From Rhynchopus sp. YZ270_cl-10 (taxonomy: Eukaryota; Euglenozoa; Diplonemea; Diplonemida; Diplonemidae): a stretch of 64,000 nt of DNA. Both the position numbers and the translations under genes were made by a program. Where the stretch lies: the NCBI GenBank assembly GCA_964035575.1, contig OZ037843.1:992001-1056000 (forward strand), read 5' to 3'. This document shows, one piece after another, positions 53,634 through 62,252 of this stretch. Position 1 is the first letter of the stretch. Every line of letters starts with the position of its first letter. Below the pieces are notes generated by a model. The model was not told the DNA's origin. It ran no database searches and saw only the letters and a program-made list of their open reading frames with translations.

Positions 53634-56159
53634 CTAAACCGGTAGTGTGATCGGGTAGTCTGCCACCACGCCTCTCGTATACTTGTCTGCTCTTTGCTCC
53701 AACGTCGGTACCCATTCACATGCGACTTGGATGCGGGCGCCGGCCGCTAGGGTGAAAAGTTCGGCGATCACGAAATTTGAGCGGTAGTCTGAAGAGTGGC
53801 CCCTCTGGAGGCTGTGTACAGCCGGGAGGTTGTCGACCATCAGCCTGAGTCGCGTAGTATGTACCGATCTTGCCGCAAGTGCTACGGCCTGCTTTGCCGC
53901 GTAAAGTTCCTTTCTGTATATGTGCCAGTGTTCCTGCTCGTTAGAGAAATCCGCCTGTGACACCTGCTGCGGTTCTGACTCAAGGATCGCCGCCCACGCC
54001 TTCGAGGAAGCATCGGACCATGCTGTGATAGATGATGTTGGTCCCCGTTCAATCCATGGATTTTCCTTAATACGTATCGTCCTCTCCTTTACTTCCTTCA
54101 CCACCGAAGGGCGCACTGCTGTAGGCGTGTCCCATGCAGCCGTGTTGTATAAATCTCGAGCGATGTCTCTCATGAAGCTCAGTGTCGCGGGTAGGAAACA
54201 TAGAAAAGAGTTTGTAATGTATGAGTGCCACACCATGCCCCCGACCACCTTGTAGATTTCCCTAGGGGTTGCCATCCCTCCGGTTACCTTCGCGTGTGCA
54301 CTATTCGCCAAAAATTTCTTAATCCATTCCGGGTCTGAACGATATATATGATGTCTGAGGTCGAAAGAGACGCCGAAAGTTTCAAAAAGTTGTGTGGGGA
54401 CCCCGTAGCCTTTCTCGTCCAAAGTCATCTTCGCGTCCACAGCGTTGCATCGGGAGATGAATTTTTGAAACTGCTTGGTCGCCTCATCCTCCGTGTCTGC
54501 GGTGACAATGAAGTTGTCAATCCACGTGACGCCCTCTGACGGTGGCAACAGTACTCTCGCCGCTCGGTTCGCAATGCACGGGGCGAACTTCCACCCCATG
54601 CACAAAGCTTTTAGTCTTGTGGTCACGAACTTTCCTCGCTGTGATGCTACTTTTACCCCGAAGAAGTCCCTGATATCTGGGTGCACCGGAAACTGGTAAA
54701 ACCAGCTCTTCCCGTCTGTATTCACCACCCAGTTGGCTTGTAGAATCTGATGTATCACCTGGGGCATTCGCGGGAGCCACATGTCCGGTGGGTGCCGCAT
54801 GCAGTCGTTTAGCTTTCTGCCGTCCAGAACAAACCTTCTCCCTCCCGACTTCTTCTCCACTGTGAATCCATGCAGTACGACGGTGGGTTCCTGATCCACT
54901 TCCTCCAACACGTTATAGTCCTTCAGCGCTTTTAGATGGTGCATGAGATTTCGTGATATCTTTTTCCGGAAATGTGCGTCGTATCTGACGTTCTCTAGAG
55001 CCCCTTCCAGGAACTGCGTGTAAAAGCTTTTTGGATCTGTGATCAGATCAATCACTCCCTGCAGTTCACCTGTCACGTCCAACTCCTGCAGCTTTCGCAT
55101 GTCCATGAAACCGGCGCATATGGGCGCGATGTAGTCGTCTTCTGGAATACCGCGCACACGGGGTGGTCTGCACAGCTTTCCATTCACCGACACTGCGAGG
55201 ACATCGTTGTATAGCGCCTCCAAACCCGGCCCCATGTCTTTTTCGTCCTCTGGATTGTAGCGTGTCTTTTCCCCTGGGATCCATGGTACGCCAGGTATCT
55301 TCCCCTGGAGCAAGTACTTCACATGGCTGCCTGCAGCTGCTGCGACATGGTTGCCGTCACGTCCACCCTCTGTAGTCCCGCTTCTGCGACGTACCGAATC
55401 AGAGACTCCGTTGTTTGGTGACGGGTGAGGAGGCATATTTCGTCGAGGGACACCTTCTGTTTCAGGAGGAACTGCGCAGCCCCTCTTCTCAGTGAGTGCG
55501 ACGACAGCTCCCTGTTGACTCTCTGTAGTGCGGCTCCGAGTTGGTGCGATGTTATCCCTGGTGGGAAAATCAAACCTTGCTGATCGCGGACGGCTTGCAG
55601 TCGTTGCACTAAAATTTCCTGCGCTGCTTTTGTGAGATGGTGGCCCGTGAAGCGTCCCAGCTGGAAAGGATCTCCTTTGGTCTCCCTCCAATGCACTGCC
55701 ACCACTCCGTCTGGTCTGATGGTGATCTCCTGCTTTTTGAGTCGCAGCACGTCCGACGCCCTCCCCGCCGTCACCCAACACATAGCCAGTGCTAAACGGA
55801 TCAACGGCTTCTTCTCCAGCTCGATCGCCGATGCAACTTCGGAGGGACGTGCCGGCTTGGCCTGCTTGCCCGGCATCAGTGCTCCCATCCTTCGCAGACT
55901 CCGACGGTAATCCTGCACCATTTGGGACTCCGCCAGGCGTGCGTCCCCTGTCCGCCGTAACGCCGCCGCCACGTCCATCGTATACTGCAGCGCCGAACTC
56001 TCCGTGACTCCGTCTAAAGACCTTTTCTTTTCCACCCAATATATGAGCGCCACTTCGTGTGAGATTGTGCATGCGTGTTTCTCCTCCCAAGCGTTTTTGA
56101 ATTCGAAGTATCGCCGACACGTGCTTTGGAGGCTCTTCCAGGAGGACTCCGCTAAGCAT
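53634..56159 (-). CDS. retroelement reverse transcriptase and RNase H (part of VIPER/Ngaro-like element)
   Basis: The open frame is 841 codons; the first ~280 overlap the recombinase frame and may not all be translated. Recognisable RT segments begin near the middle (HGFTVEKKSGGRRFVLDGRK) and an RNase H follows (ITAWSDASSKAWAAIL, LMVDNLPAVHSL). An overlap between recombinase and RT frames is known in DIRS-order elements. Expression is presumably from the element's own RNA. Confidence 0.8.
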   Translation of the reverse strand: MLSGVLLEEPPKHVSAILRIQKRLGGETRMHNLTRSGAHILGGKEKVFRRSHGEFGAAVYDGRGGGVTADRGRTPGGVPNGAGLPSESAKDGSTDAGQAGQAGTSLRSCIGDRAGEEAVDPFSTGYVLGDGGEGVGRAATQKAGDHHQTRRSGGSALEGDQRRSFPAGTLHGPPSHKSSAGNFSATTASRPRSARFDFPTRDNIAPTRSRTTESQQGAVVALTEKRGCAVPPETEGVPRRNMPPHPSPNNGVSDSVRRRSGTTEGGRDGNHVAAAAGSHVKYLLQGKIPGVPWIPGEKTRYNPEDEKDMGPGLEALYNDVLAVSVNGKLCRPPRVRGIPEDDYIAPICAGFMDMRKLQELDVTGELQGVIDLITDPKSFYTQFLEGALENVRYDAHFRKKISRNLMHHLKALKDYNVLEEVDQEPTVVLHGFTVEKKSGGRRFVLDGRKLNDCMRHPPDMWLPRMPQVIHQILQANWVVNTDGKSWFYQFPVHPDIRDFFGVKVASQRGKFVTTRLKALCMGWKFAPCIANRAARVLLPPSEGVTWIDNFIVTADTEDEATKQFQKFISRCNAVDAKMTLDEKGYGVPTQLFETFGVSFDLRHHIYRSDPEWIKKFLANSAHAKVTGGMATPREIYKVVGGMVWHSYITNSFLCFLPATLSFMRDIARDLYNTAAWDTPTAVRPSVVKEVKERTIRIKENPWIERGPTSSITAWSDASSKAWAAILESEPQQVSQADFSNEQEHWHIYRKELYAAKQAVALAARSVHTTRLRLMVDNLPAVHSLQRGHSSDYRSNFVIAELFTLAAGARIQVACEWVPTLEQRADKYTRGVVADYPITLPV

Positions 56160-56269
56160 CGGGCGAGGGTTGTCTGGGTCGATTGAATTATTGTATTTTC
56201 CTGTTTGTTTGTGAGGGGGGTCTCGTGTTGTCGTTTTCTGCCTCTTTCGCTGGGGGGAGGAAAGAGCAT
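55319..56269 (-). CDS. retroelement tyrosine recombinase (part of VIPER/Ngaro-like element)
   Basis: 316 residues with the tyrosine-recombinase signature: AGRASDVLRL, HSLRRGAAQFL and the final ESLIRYV. In this family it replaces the integrase and joins a circular DNA intermediate into the genome. It sits between gag and RT, as reported for VIPER, and looks whole. Confidence 0.85.
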   Translation of the reverse strand: MLFPPPSERGRKRQHETPLTNKQENTIIQSTQTTLARCLAESSWKSLQSTCRRYFEFKNAWEEKHACTISHEVALIYWVEKKRSLDGVTESSALQYTMDVAAALRRTGDARLAESQMVQDYRRSLRRMGALMPGKQAKPARPSEVASAIELEKKPLIRLALAMCWVTAGRASDVLRLKKQEITIRPDGVVAVHWRETKGDPFQLGRFTGHHLTKAAQEILVQRLQAVRDQQGLIFPPGITSHQLGAALQRVNRELSSHSLRRGAAQFLLKQKVSLDEICLLTRHQTTESLIRYVAEAGLQRVDVTATMSQQLQAAM

Positions 56270-56284
56270 CTGCGCGTAGGGCAG

Positions 56285-57328
56285 TCAGTTCTTCCCCCCG
56301 CGTCCCCCCTTTCCCTGGTTCTCGGTGCGTCGATCGTTGGTGCGGTCGTAGTCCCTCTTCCTGTCGTTTTGGTTTGTGTCCCCTCGGTAACCCCCCGTAG
56401 TGCCTCGGTCGTTGTTTCGGTTGTTCTCCTTCTTTTTATTCTTCCCCGCCTCTACCAACTGCTCCAACATACGTGCCTGCAGCTGCACGGTGAAAGCTTC
56501 GGGGAGATAGCCGTTTGCCCTCTTCTCGTACGTCAGACGGATGTTCCTGCCGTATATGCCCAGATGGGTGGAGGCGGACATGGTCACCACTACCTTGTGC
56601 AACATCGTCATCGTCCCCCCGTTGTCTGCTGGGTTTGGTTTTAAAGCGTTTAGAGTGGTGTCGAGGAAATCGAAATTGCGTCTCATCTCTACCTCGTGCT
56701 CGCGGGCGAAATCAAGGTTTGAGGGCAATGCGTATTCTTTGAAAACTTTGCTGACTTCCGTCCTGATTAGTGTCTTCACCTGGGGTACGTGTACGTTTTT
56801 CCATGTCCCGACCACCTCTGCATGGAAACCTTGGGGTAATGCGAGGTTTCGCTGTTCCTCCAACGCCGTCATCCTGCCGTTCAACGCAACCATCTGGTCC
56901 CTCATCTGCATCAGGATCACCATCATGTCCTGCTGTGGTGCGATCTGTGGTTGTTGCTGCTGTTGTGCTGCGTTCTGTTGTGCTGGGATATCCGGTGCCG
57001 GGTCAGAAGCGTTGCTCACGGCGTCGTCCAGTGGGATCGCGAAAGCGCGTATCCACTCACACACTGGACACGACCACCCCAACTCCAGAATGCCATCCGT
57101 GAACTCCGTGCGTGTTTGGCCCTGCGGGAGTACGTTGCGGATGCATGTCACCGTAGTGCGGTGGCCGCAGCGCCAGCAGTTTGCGCCTCCTCCGTGCACC
57201 GTGGCGCAGCTCGGGAACACGCATCCTGCCGCCGCCTCAGCCGGCTGCCCCTCTGCTCTGCCCACCTCCACCTGCGCCCACTCAACGTCGTGCGCGTTGG
57301 CGGGGAAGTCGTCCCGGGTAAGGGCCAT
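56285..57328 (-). CDS. retroelement gag-like protein (part of VIPER/Ngaro-like element)
   Basis: 347 residues. It has an N-terminal cysteine cluster (CWRCGHRTTVTC, then CPVC), a Gln-rich stretch, a coiled-coil middle and a basic, Asn/Arg/Gly-rich tail likely to bind RNA. First frame after the leader. Assigned to gag by position and composition rather than by a clear family match. Confidence 0.6.
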   Translation of the reverse strand: MALTRDDFPANAHDVEWAQVEVGRAEGQPAEAAAGCVFPSCATVHGGGANCWRCGHRTTVTCIRNVLPQGQTRTEFTDGILELGWSCPVCEWIRAFAIPLDDAVSNASDPAPDIPAQQNAAQQQQQPQIAPQQDMMVILMQMRDQMVALNGRMTALEEQRNLALPQGFHAEVVGTWKNVHVPQVKTLIRTEVSKVFKEYALPSNLDFAREHEVEMRRNFDFLDTTLNALKPNPADNGGTMTMLHKVVVTMSASTHLGIYGRNIRLTYEKRANGYLPEAFTVQLQARMLEQLVEAGKNKKKENNRNNDRGTTGGYRGDTNQNDRKRDYDRTNDRRTENQGKGGRGGKN

Positions 57329-57660
57329 GTTGGCGGTTTGAAAAAGGGCTCGTGGTCCCTAGGCTCGTGGTCCTGAAAAGGGCTCGTAGTCCCGTGGCTT
57401 ACAAGCCTAATTATTATTGATGTCCGCTTTTCGTCTTTTTCCTGTTCGTATTTGGCTCACAGGCCGTATTATTATTGGTGTCCGCTTTTCTTTTCTTTTC
57501 TGCTAGTATCGGGGCCGGATTATTATTGATGTCCGCTTTTCGTCCTTCTTCTGCTAGTACTGGTCCACAGCCGAATTATTATTATTGATGTCCGCTTTTT
57601 CGTGCACAAATTTGGGTCTCTCTGCTGTTGCTTGTAGAAATATTTTTGTCCGCGTGTGCT

Positions 57661-57698
<38 letters not shown>

Positions 57699-58035
57699 AA
57701 AAAATTGATTGTTTCCAGCACACGCGGACTGTGTCAGTGTGTGATGGTATATGATTATTGCCTGAAGTACAGAAAATGGGAGTGTCGGTGGCGGAGCACA
57801 AAAGGGTAAAATGGAAAACATATCGGGTGGGGTCTCTGATCTAATCTGTGCGACGAATATATTTCCCCTAACACGCCATGTTTGGCCAGGGCCTCTCCAG
57901 CGCGTCAGTTGCAAAAAAAAAAAAAAAATCAAAATCAAAAAACCCAACCTTACTTTATCTTATTCTTAATTCTTCATCACTGCCACCCACTCCCAATCTA
58001 CCCACACAACAGGACAGGGCACACCTCTCTCCACG

Positions 58036-60159
58036 ATGAAGCGCTGTGTGCAGTACGTACGCGATGCTGTCTCCATGGATGGCACACTAGACAAGGAAGC
58101 GCACCGCCTGCGTTTCATGTTCTTTGTGTACGTCACTGTGGGGTGTGCCATAATCGTGGGCGGGTTCTTGTCTGAGCTGGAGATGCAGCTCCGTGTGCCC
58201 GTGACGGGGGTAGGTTCGGCAGTGGTGTTTGTATTTCATTTTTACGGCTTCGTGAATGTGCTCTTGAAACGGGTGCTCACCATGAAGGTCGTTATGGCGG
58301 TGCTGTTGTCACATTTTGTGGTCTCAATTATGTGGGATTTGGCATCGCGTGTGAAGAGCACTCCACAGTGGCCGCTGCTTGTGGTTCTGGTGGATATGTT
58401 GCTCGTGCTGCAGGTGCCACAGAAGTATAGCAGCTACGTCGTGTGGTGTACCGTCGCTTGGCTCCTGCTAATGGGGCTTGAGGAGAGCTTCAGGTTCGGG
58501 CTTTTCGACATGCCCGGGTTGTTGCCTCAGGGTGGTGACAAAGGCAGACGTGAACACTTCACAAAGTTGGTGGACTGTGAGACGCTGCCCTGTCCAGTCG
58601 ACTTCCCGCCCGTTGGGCTCGGCACGTCAATTGTTGTTTTTATCTTCGACTTTTTTGTGACGCGAGGCTTTGCACGTGAAGTGCTGAAGGAACAGGAAGC
58701 CATGCAGCGGACCATAGCAACAGTGCAGGACATCGCCTCGCTCCTGGCTGGGTACGACGTGGAAGGCGTGGCACGCATGCTGGAGGCGCAAGAGACGTTG
58801 CTCCCAGAGGAGATGCGCGCAACGCTGCAGACGTTGGAGGAGAACCTGCGGAAGTACCGTCCCTACCTCCCTGCTGCGCTGTTTGAGGAGGATGAGGTGG
58901 ACGGTGTGCAGCGCACATCTGTGGCACCACCTGGGCTTGAGACTGAGACGGCAACGATTGTGTTCACAGACATCCGTGCGTCGACGTCGATCTGGGAGTG
59001 TGCACCGGATGGGATGCGTGCTGGATTGAAGATACACAACCGCGTGATGCGTGAGGTGATGCAGATGTTTGGTGGGTACGAGGTGAAGACGATAGGTGAC
59101 GCCTTCATGATTGCCTTCGAGACAACAGCAGACGGAGTCAACTTTGCTCTGCAGGTACACGAGAAGCTGCTCGCAGCAGACTGGCCTGCGTCGCTGCTTG
59201 AGGATGCACCCATCTGCACACCACAACACTCTCTGTGGGGTGGCCTCACTGTGCGCATTGGTGTCAACACCGGCCTTGTGACTGTCGAACAGAACACACT
59301 CACTGGACGGACAGACTATCTTGGACACACTGTCAACGTTGCGTCGCGCCTTGAGAGCACATGCAAGCCTGGTGCTGTTGCTGTTCCCTCTGACCTGTGG
59401 ACATCTGACTGTGGTGCGTGCAGTGGTGTTGTGGGTCATTCGGAAGCACTTGACCTGAAGGGTGTGAGCGGTGCGACGTTTGTGTGTCCTGTGTGGCCTG
59501 TGCCGCTTGTGGGCCGCAGGCAACAGCCCCTTTGCGAAGCTCCGGACAATAGAGACGGCCGCTGTGGTGTTGGCGAGTCTGACTCTGTGTCGTTGTGCAC
59601 ACTCGATTCCGTGGCACTGGCCCAGCAGCAGAACCCTGCTCGTTTCCTTGGCACAGTCGGTGTTGCAGATCTTGCAGTGGGCGACGAGGAACACGTGTCC
59701 GCACTGCAGTCCATGAGCAGCGGGCTGTCGACACTGACTGTTGCACTGGACCAGAGTGGCGGCAGCCTGGTGACGCTGCTTGGCAGCCGTGTCTGCGTGT
59801 CGTGGAACGTGACCCGCTCTGCCCCTGCACACATGGAGAACGCGATCCGCTTTGCACAACGCATGAGTGGTGCGACCTTGGCAGGTGCAGGGCTTGCAAG
59901 CGGGCCTGTGCAGCATGGTGATGTGGGGGCACGCAAGCAGCGCTTTGTGACGGTGATGGGGACAACTGTGCGCCGGAGCTGGACACTGTGCGAAGAGGCT
60001 GTGCGCGACGGTGTGGTGTGTCTGTTTGAGCCTCCCGAGGGCACAACACTGCCGACTGCACTGGAGCACGTCCTATTGGCATACAACGCACGGACAGGTG
60101 TTTACAAGGTTGTGTATCGTACGATCAGAGATAGTGTGATTGATTTACAGCATTGTTAA
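58036..60159 (+). CDS. membrane class III adenylyl cyclase, paralogue of the 13440 gene
   Basis: 707 residues in one exon, same architecture as the gene at 13440: about six N-terminal membrane helices, LEENLRKYRPYLPAALF linker, catalytic domain with D312 (FTDIR), K351 and D355 (KTIGDAF), TDYLG and NVASR, then the degenerate cyclase-like C-terminal domain (RFVTVMGTTVRRSW). The residues predict ATP as substrate. Nucleotide identity to its paralogue is near complete over parts of the linker and catalytic region (for example 58837-58932) while the membrane part differs. The ATG follows a CT-rich stretch with AG at 58011-58012. The retroelement ends only ~120 bp upstream, so promoter effects are possible. 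Confidence 0.85.
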   Translation: MKRCVQYVRDAVSMDGTLDKEAHRLRFMFFVYVTVGCAIIVGGFLSELEMQLRVPVTGVGSAVVFVFHFYGFVNVLLKRVLTMKVVMAVLLSHFVVSIMWDLASRVKSTPQWPLLVVLVDMLLVLQVPQKYSSYVVWCTVAWLLLMGLEESFRFGLFDMPGLLPQGGDKGRREHFTKLVDCETLPCPVDFPPVGLGTSIVVFIFDFFVTRGFAREVLKEQEAMQRTIATVQDIASLLAGYDVEGVARMLEAQETLLPEEMRATLQTLEENLRKYRPYLPAALFEEDEVDGVQRTSVAPPGLETETATIVFTDIRASTSIWECAPDGMRAGLKIHNRVMREVMQMFGGYEVKTIGDAFMIAFETTADGVNFALQVHEKLLAADWPASLLEDAPICTPQHSLWGGLTVRIGVNTGLVTVEQNTLTGRTDYLGHTVNVASRLESTCKPGAVAVPSDLWTSDCGACSGVVGHSEALDLKGVSGATFVCPVWPVPLVGRRQQPLCEAPDNRDGRCGVGESDSVSLCTLDSVALAQQQNPARFLGTVGVADLAVGDEEHVSALQSMSSGLSTLTVALDQSGGSLVTLLGSRVCVSWNVTRSAPAHMENAIRFAQRMSGATLAGAGLASGPVQHGDVGARKQRFVTVMGTTVRRSWTLCEEAVRDGVVCLFEPPEGTTLPTALEHVLLAYNARTGVYKVVYRTIRDSVIDLQHC

Positions 60160-62252
60160 TTCCTATTTACATGGTGCGAATATTGGAATATGCACAACGT
60201 GGCATGAGTGCATTCTACACGAGTTCTGAGTGTGTTTGTGTCGTTATCACGATGACAATTGCTCACGATTTTACACAAATAGCTATTTTTTACCGACAAT
60301 AAAAGTCGTTTTCTTGCATGTCTTCCGAGTGTGCATTCGTGTCCGAAGGGGTGTATGGCGTACTGCGTGGTGTCCCATATAAGGGTTTGGGCATGCCCTA
60401 GAAGGACCCGAGAAGGGCATTTTTTTTTTCACTCCTAATTTTTATTGGGATGCCCGGGTGTCTTTTGTGTTTCTTTTTTCGGTGCTATTTGCGCCCTTCT
60501 CCCTCTGCTCCATGAATGTTAGTGAGTTTGTTTCTTACACAGTGTCCGTTTCATGTTTTTTCTTAGGATATTTCTGCCACGATCGTGGCGTTCTTATGAC
60601 GTTTCTCTGATCCCTCTGGAGCAGGGATGCCTGCTTCTTTTTGCTCTGTTGGCACACCAGCCAATCGGCGTGTAGTTCTTCTCATGGTTCTCATGTTTTT
60701 GTCATAAATCAGAAAAAAACAAAAATATGCAAACGTCTGTTATGATTTTATAGAGGGTCACCCTTTTCTAGTTTCGAGTGCGAAACGTTTCTCCATGTGT
60801 TGCACGGGAAACAACATGACAAACAGGTGCAGGGTGGTTCCGTGCATATCATAGAACCTGGCACTGTGTGTGTCTCCCAACTATAAGTATTATGCGTGAA
60901 GTTTTGAAGGGAACATAAAAGACCTCAAATTTTCTGGGAGTCCTGTCCTCTCATGTCTTGTCACTTCCGTGCAGGATTGCGCGTTGATTTCAAACACCAG
61001 AAACAGATAGACTCCCCTTTCTAGCATTTGGCATGTGTCATTTTGCACCGCCTCAAAACAAAGCACCACTTTGTGCCCGCAAGAGTCGGGCACAACTCTT
61101 GTGGAGTCAGCATGCTGTGACTGTACGGCAACGGCGAGGGGTGTTTGCTGTCTCGCCTGCGTCTGTCGAGATGTGCACCACGTGTACGTGGTGGAGGGGA
61201 CGTACCGTCTGCAGGCTGCAGGCTGCGGTGCACTGCGATTGGTAGGAGAGGAAGGTCGTTTTTTTTCTTCCCGACGAACTGTCAGGCAGGGAAAGAAGAC
61301 CCTGTTGAGTTTGACTCTAGTCTGACTTTTTGTGCAGTGGCATGAGAGGTGTAGTTAATAGGTGGGAGGCTTCAACAAATGAAATACCACTACTCTTATC
61401 GTCGCTTTACTCACACCCTACCTACGCACTGTAGTACTTACCCCGAGACTAAACGGAAAGGTTACACCGTATTCGTTGAGTGTGGTGCACGAGAGAGCAC
61501 ATTCGTCTCTTGTTATTGTACCCCAGCACAACACAACAGGCTTGGCCCCATCTCTGTACCCTACAAACTTTGCTCCATTGGTCTTTTTTTTTTTTACGCA
61601 CACTACTTTGTGAGCGGAAAGTGTCACGTCGTTCACTCACCCAACCGTGCTCCGCAACACCACCACCCAACAGGTGATTTTTAGTGTGTGTGGAAGCGTC
61701 AACGCATCAAACAACTACAAGAAGGGGGGTGAGGGAACGACAAGTGACACTTTTGTGTGTGTGTGTGTGTTTCAGACCAAGTTACCTAGGGCATTTCGTG
61801 TTAATTAAATCAAGGCCGCACTTGCAAGGATTAGCCACAATCAACGCCCCGGATAGATGCCCCCGACCATCCCCCGAGTGTAGTATGAAATAAGTTTTGC
61901 CTGAGAGACCAACTGTCGGTCATCCAGTTTACCAGGGATGTACCTCGAAAGGACCTGCATGCAGGTGGGTTCTAGGCCCGATGAGTGGGGAGCAGTCTAT
62001 CCGTGGTGCGCGCTTTAGAAGTAATTTGTTTGTTTTCATCATTTACCGTCGGGGGCACGGGGTCCTGAGCGGACCCTGCGATGCCCAACTCGCTGAAGGG
62101 GAGGTGTCGTCACTCACCTGGGTCCGTCATCATGCCAAGGGTTCTAGTCTTGGCATTCCGGAGCTGCTGCCCCTTGTGTGTGTGTGTGTGTTTGATAACT
62201 AGTAGGGGTAATTCTTGCTCAGAATATGGCCCCAAAAAGGGGGGGGGGGTGC
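60160..62252. other. gene-free spacer; downstream part may be LINE 3' sequence
   Basis: CAATAAAAG near 60298 may serve the cyclase. The R1 MITE-like repeat is at 61598-61753. A (GT)n run lies near 61754-61771 and another near 62174-62191. The 3' end of the following minus-strand LINE must lie left of 62253 but was not located. No host gene is supported. Confidence 0.5.
61598..61753 (+). repeat. dispersed MITE-like repeat R1, second copy
   Basis: Matches 26833-26992 closely. Inverted pair AAAGTGTCACGTCGTTC and GAACGACAAGTGACACTTT with CTCACCC/GGGTGAG just inside. Confidence 0.6.

Larger units (their letters stand above)
53197..57916 (-). mobile_element. VIPER/Ngaro-like tyrosine-recombinase retroelement (DIRS order), about 4.7 kb
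   Basis: Read on the minus strand it has A1 (57697-57916), a leader with four tandem ~65-bp units (57410-57605), gag, tyrosine recombinase, RT/RNase H, then B1 (53511-53565), A2 (53291-53510) and B2 (53197-53251). This A1-ORFs-B1-A2-B2 split direct repeat layout is typical of Ngaro/PAT-type elements. The A copies (220 bp) and B copies (55 bp) look identical, so insertion was recent, and all three frames look whole. Confidence 0.85.

Noticed and set aside
58627-60069. 480-codon antisense frame inside the cyclase gene
   Set aside because: Shadow of a GC-rich coding region; no domain, opposite strand of a clear enzyme.
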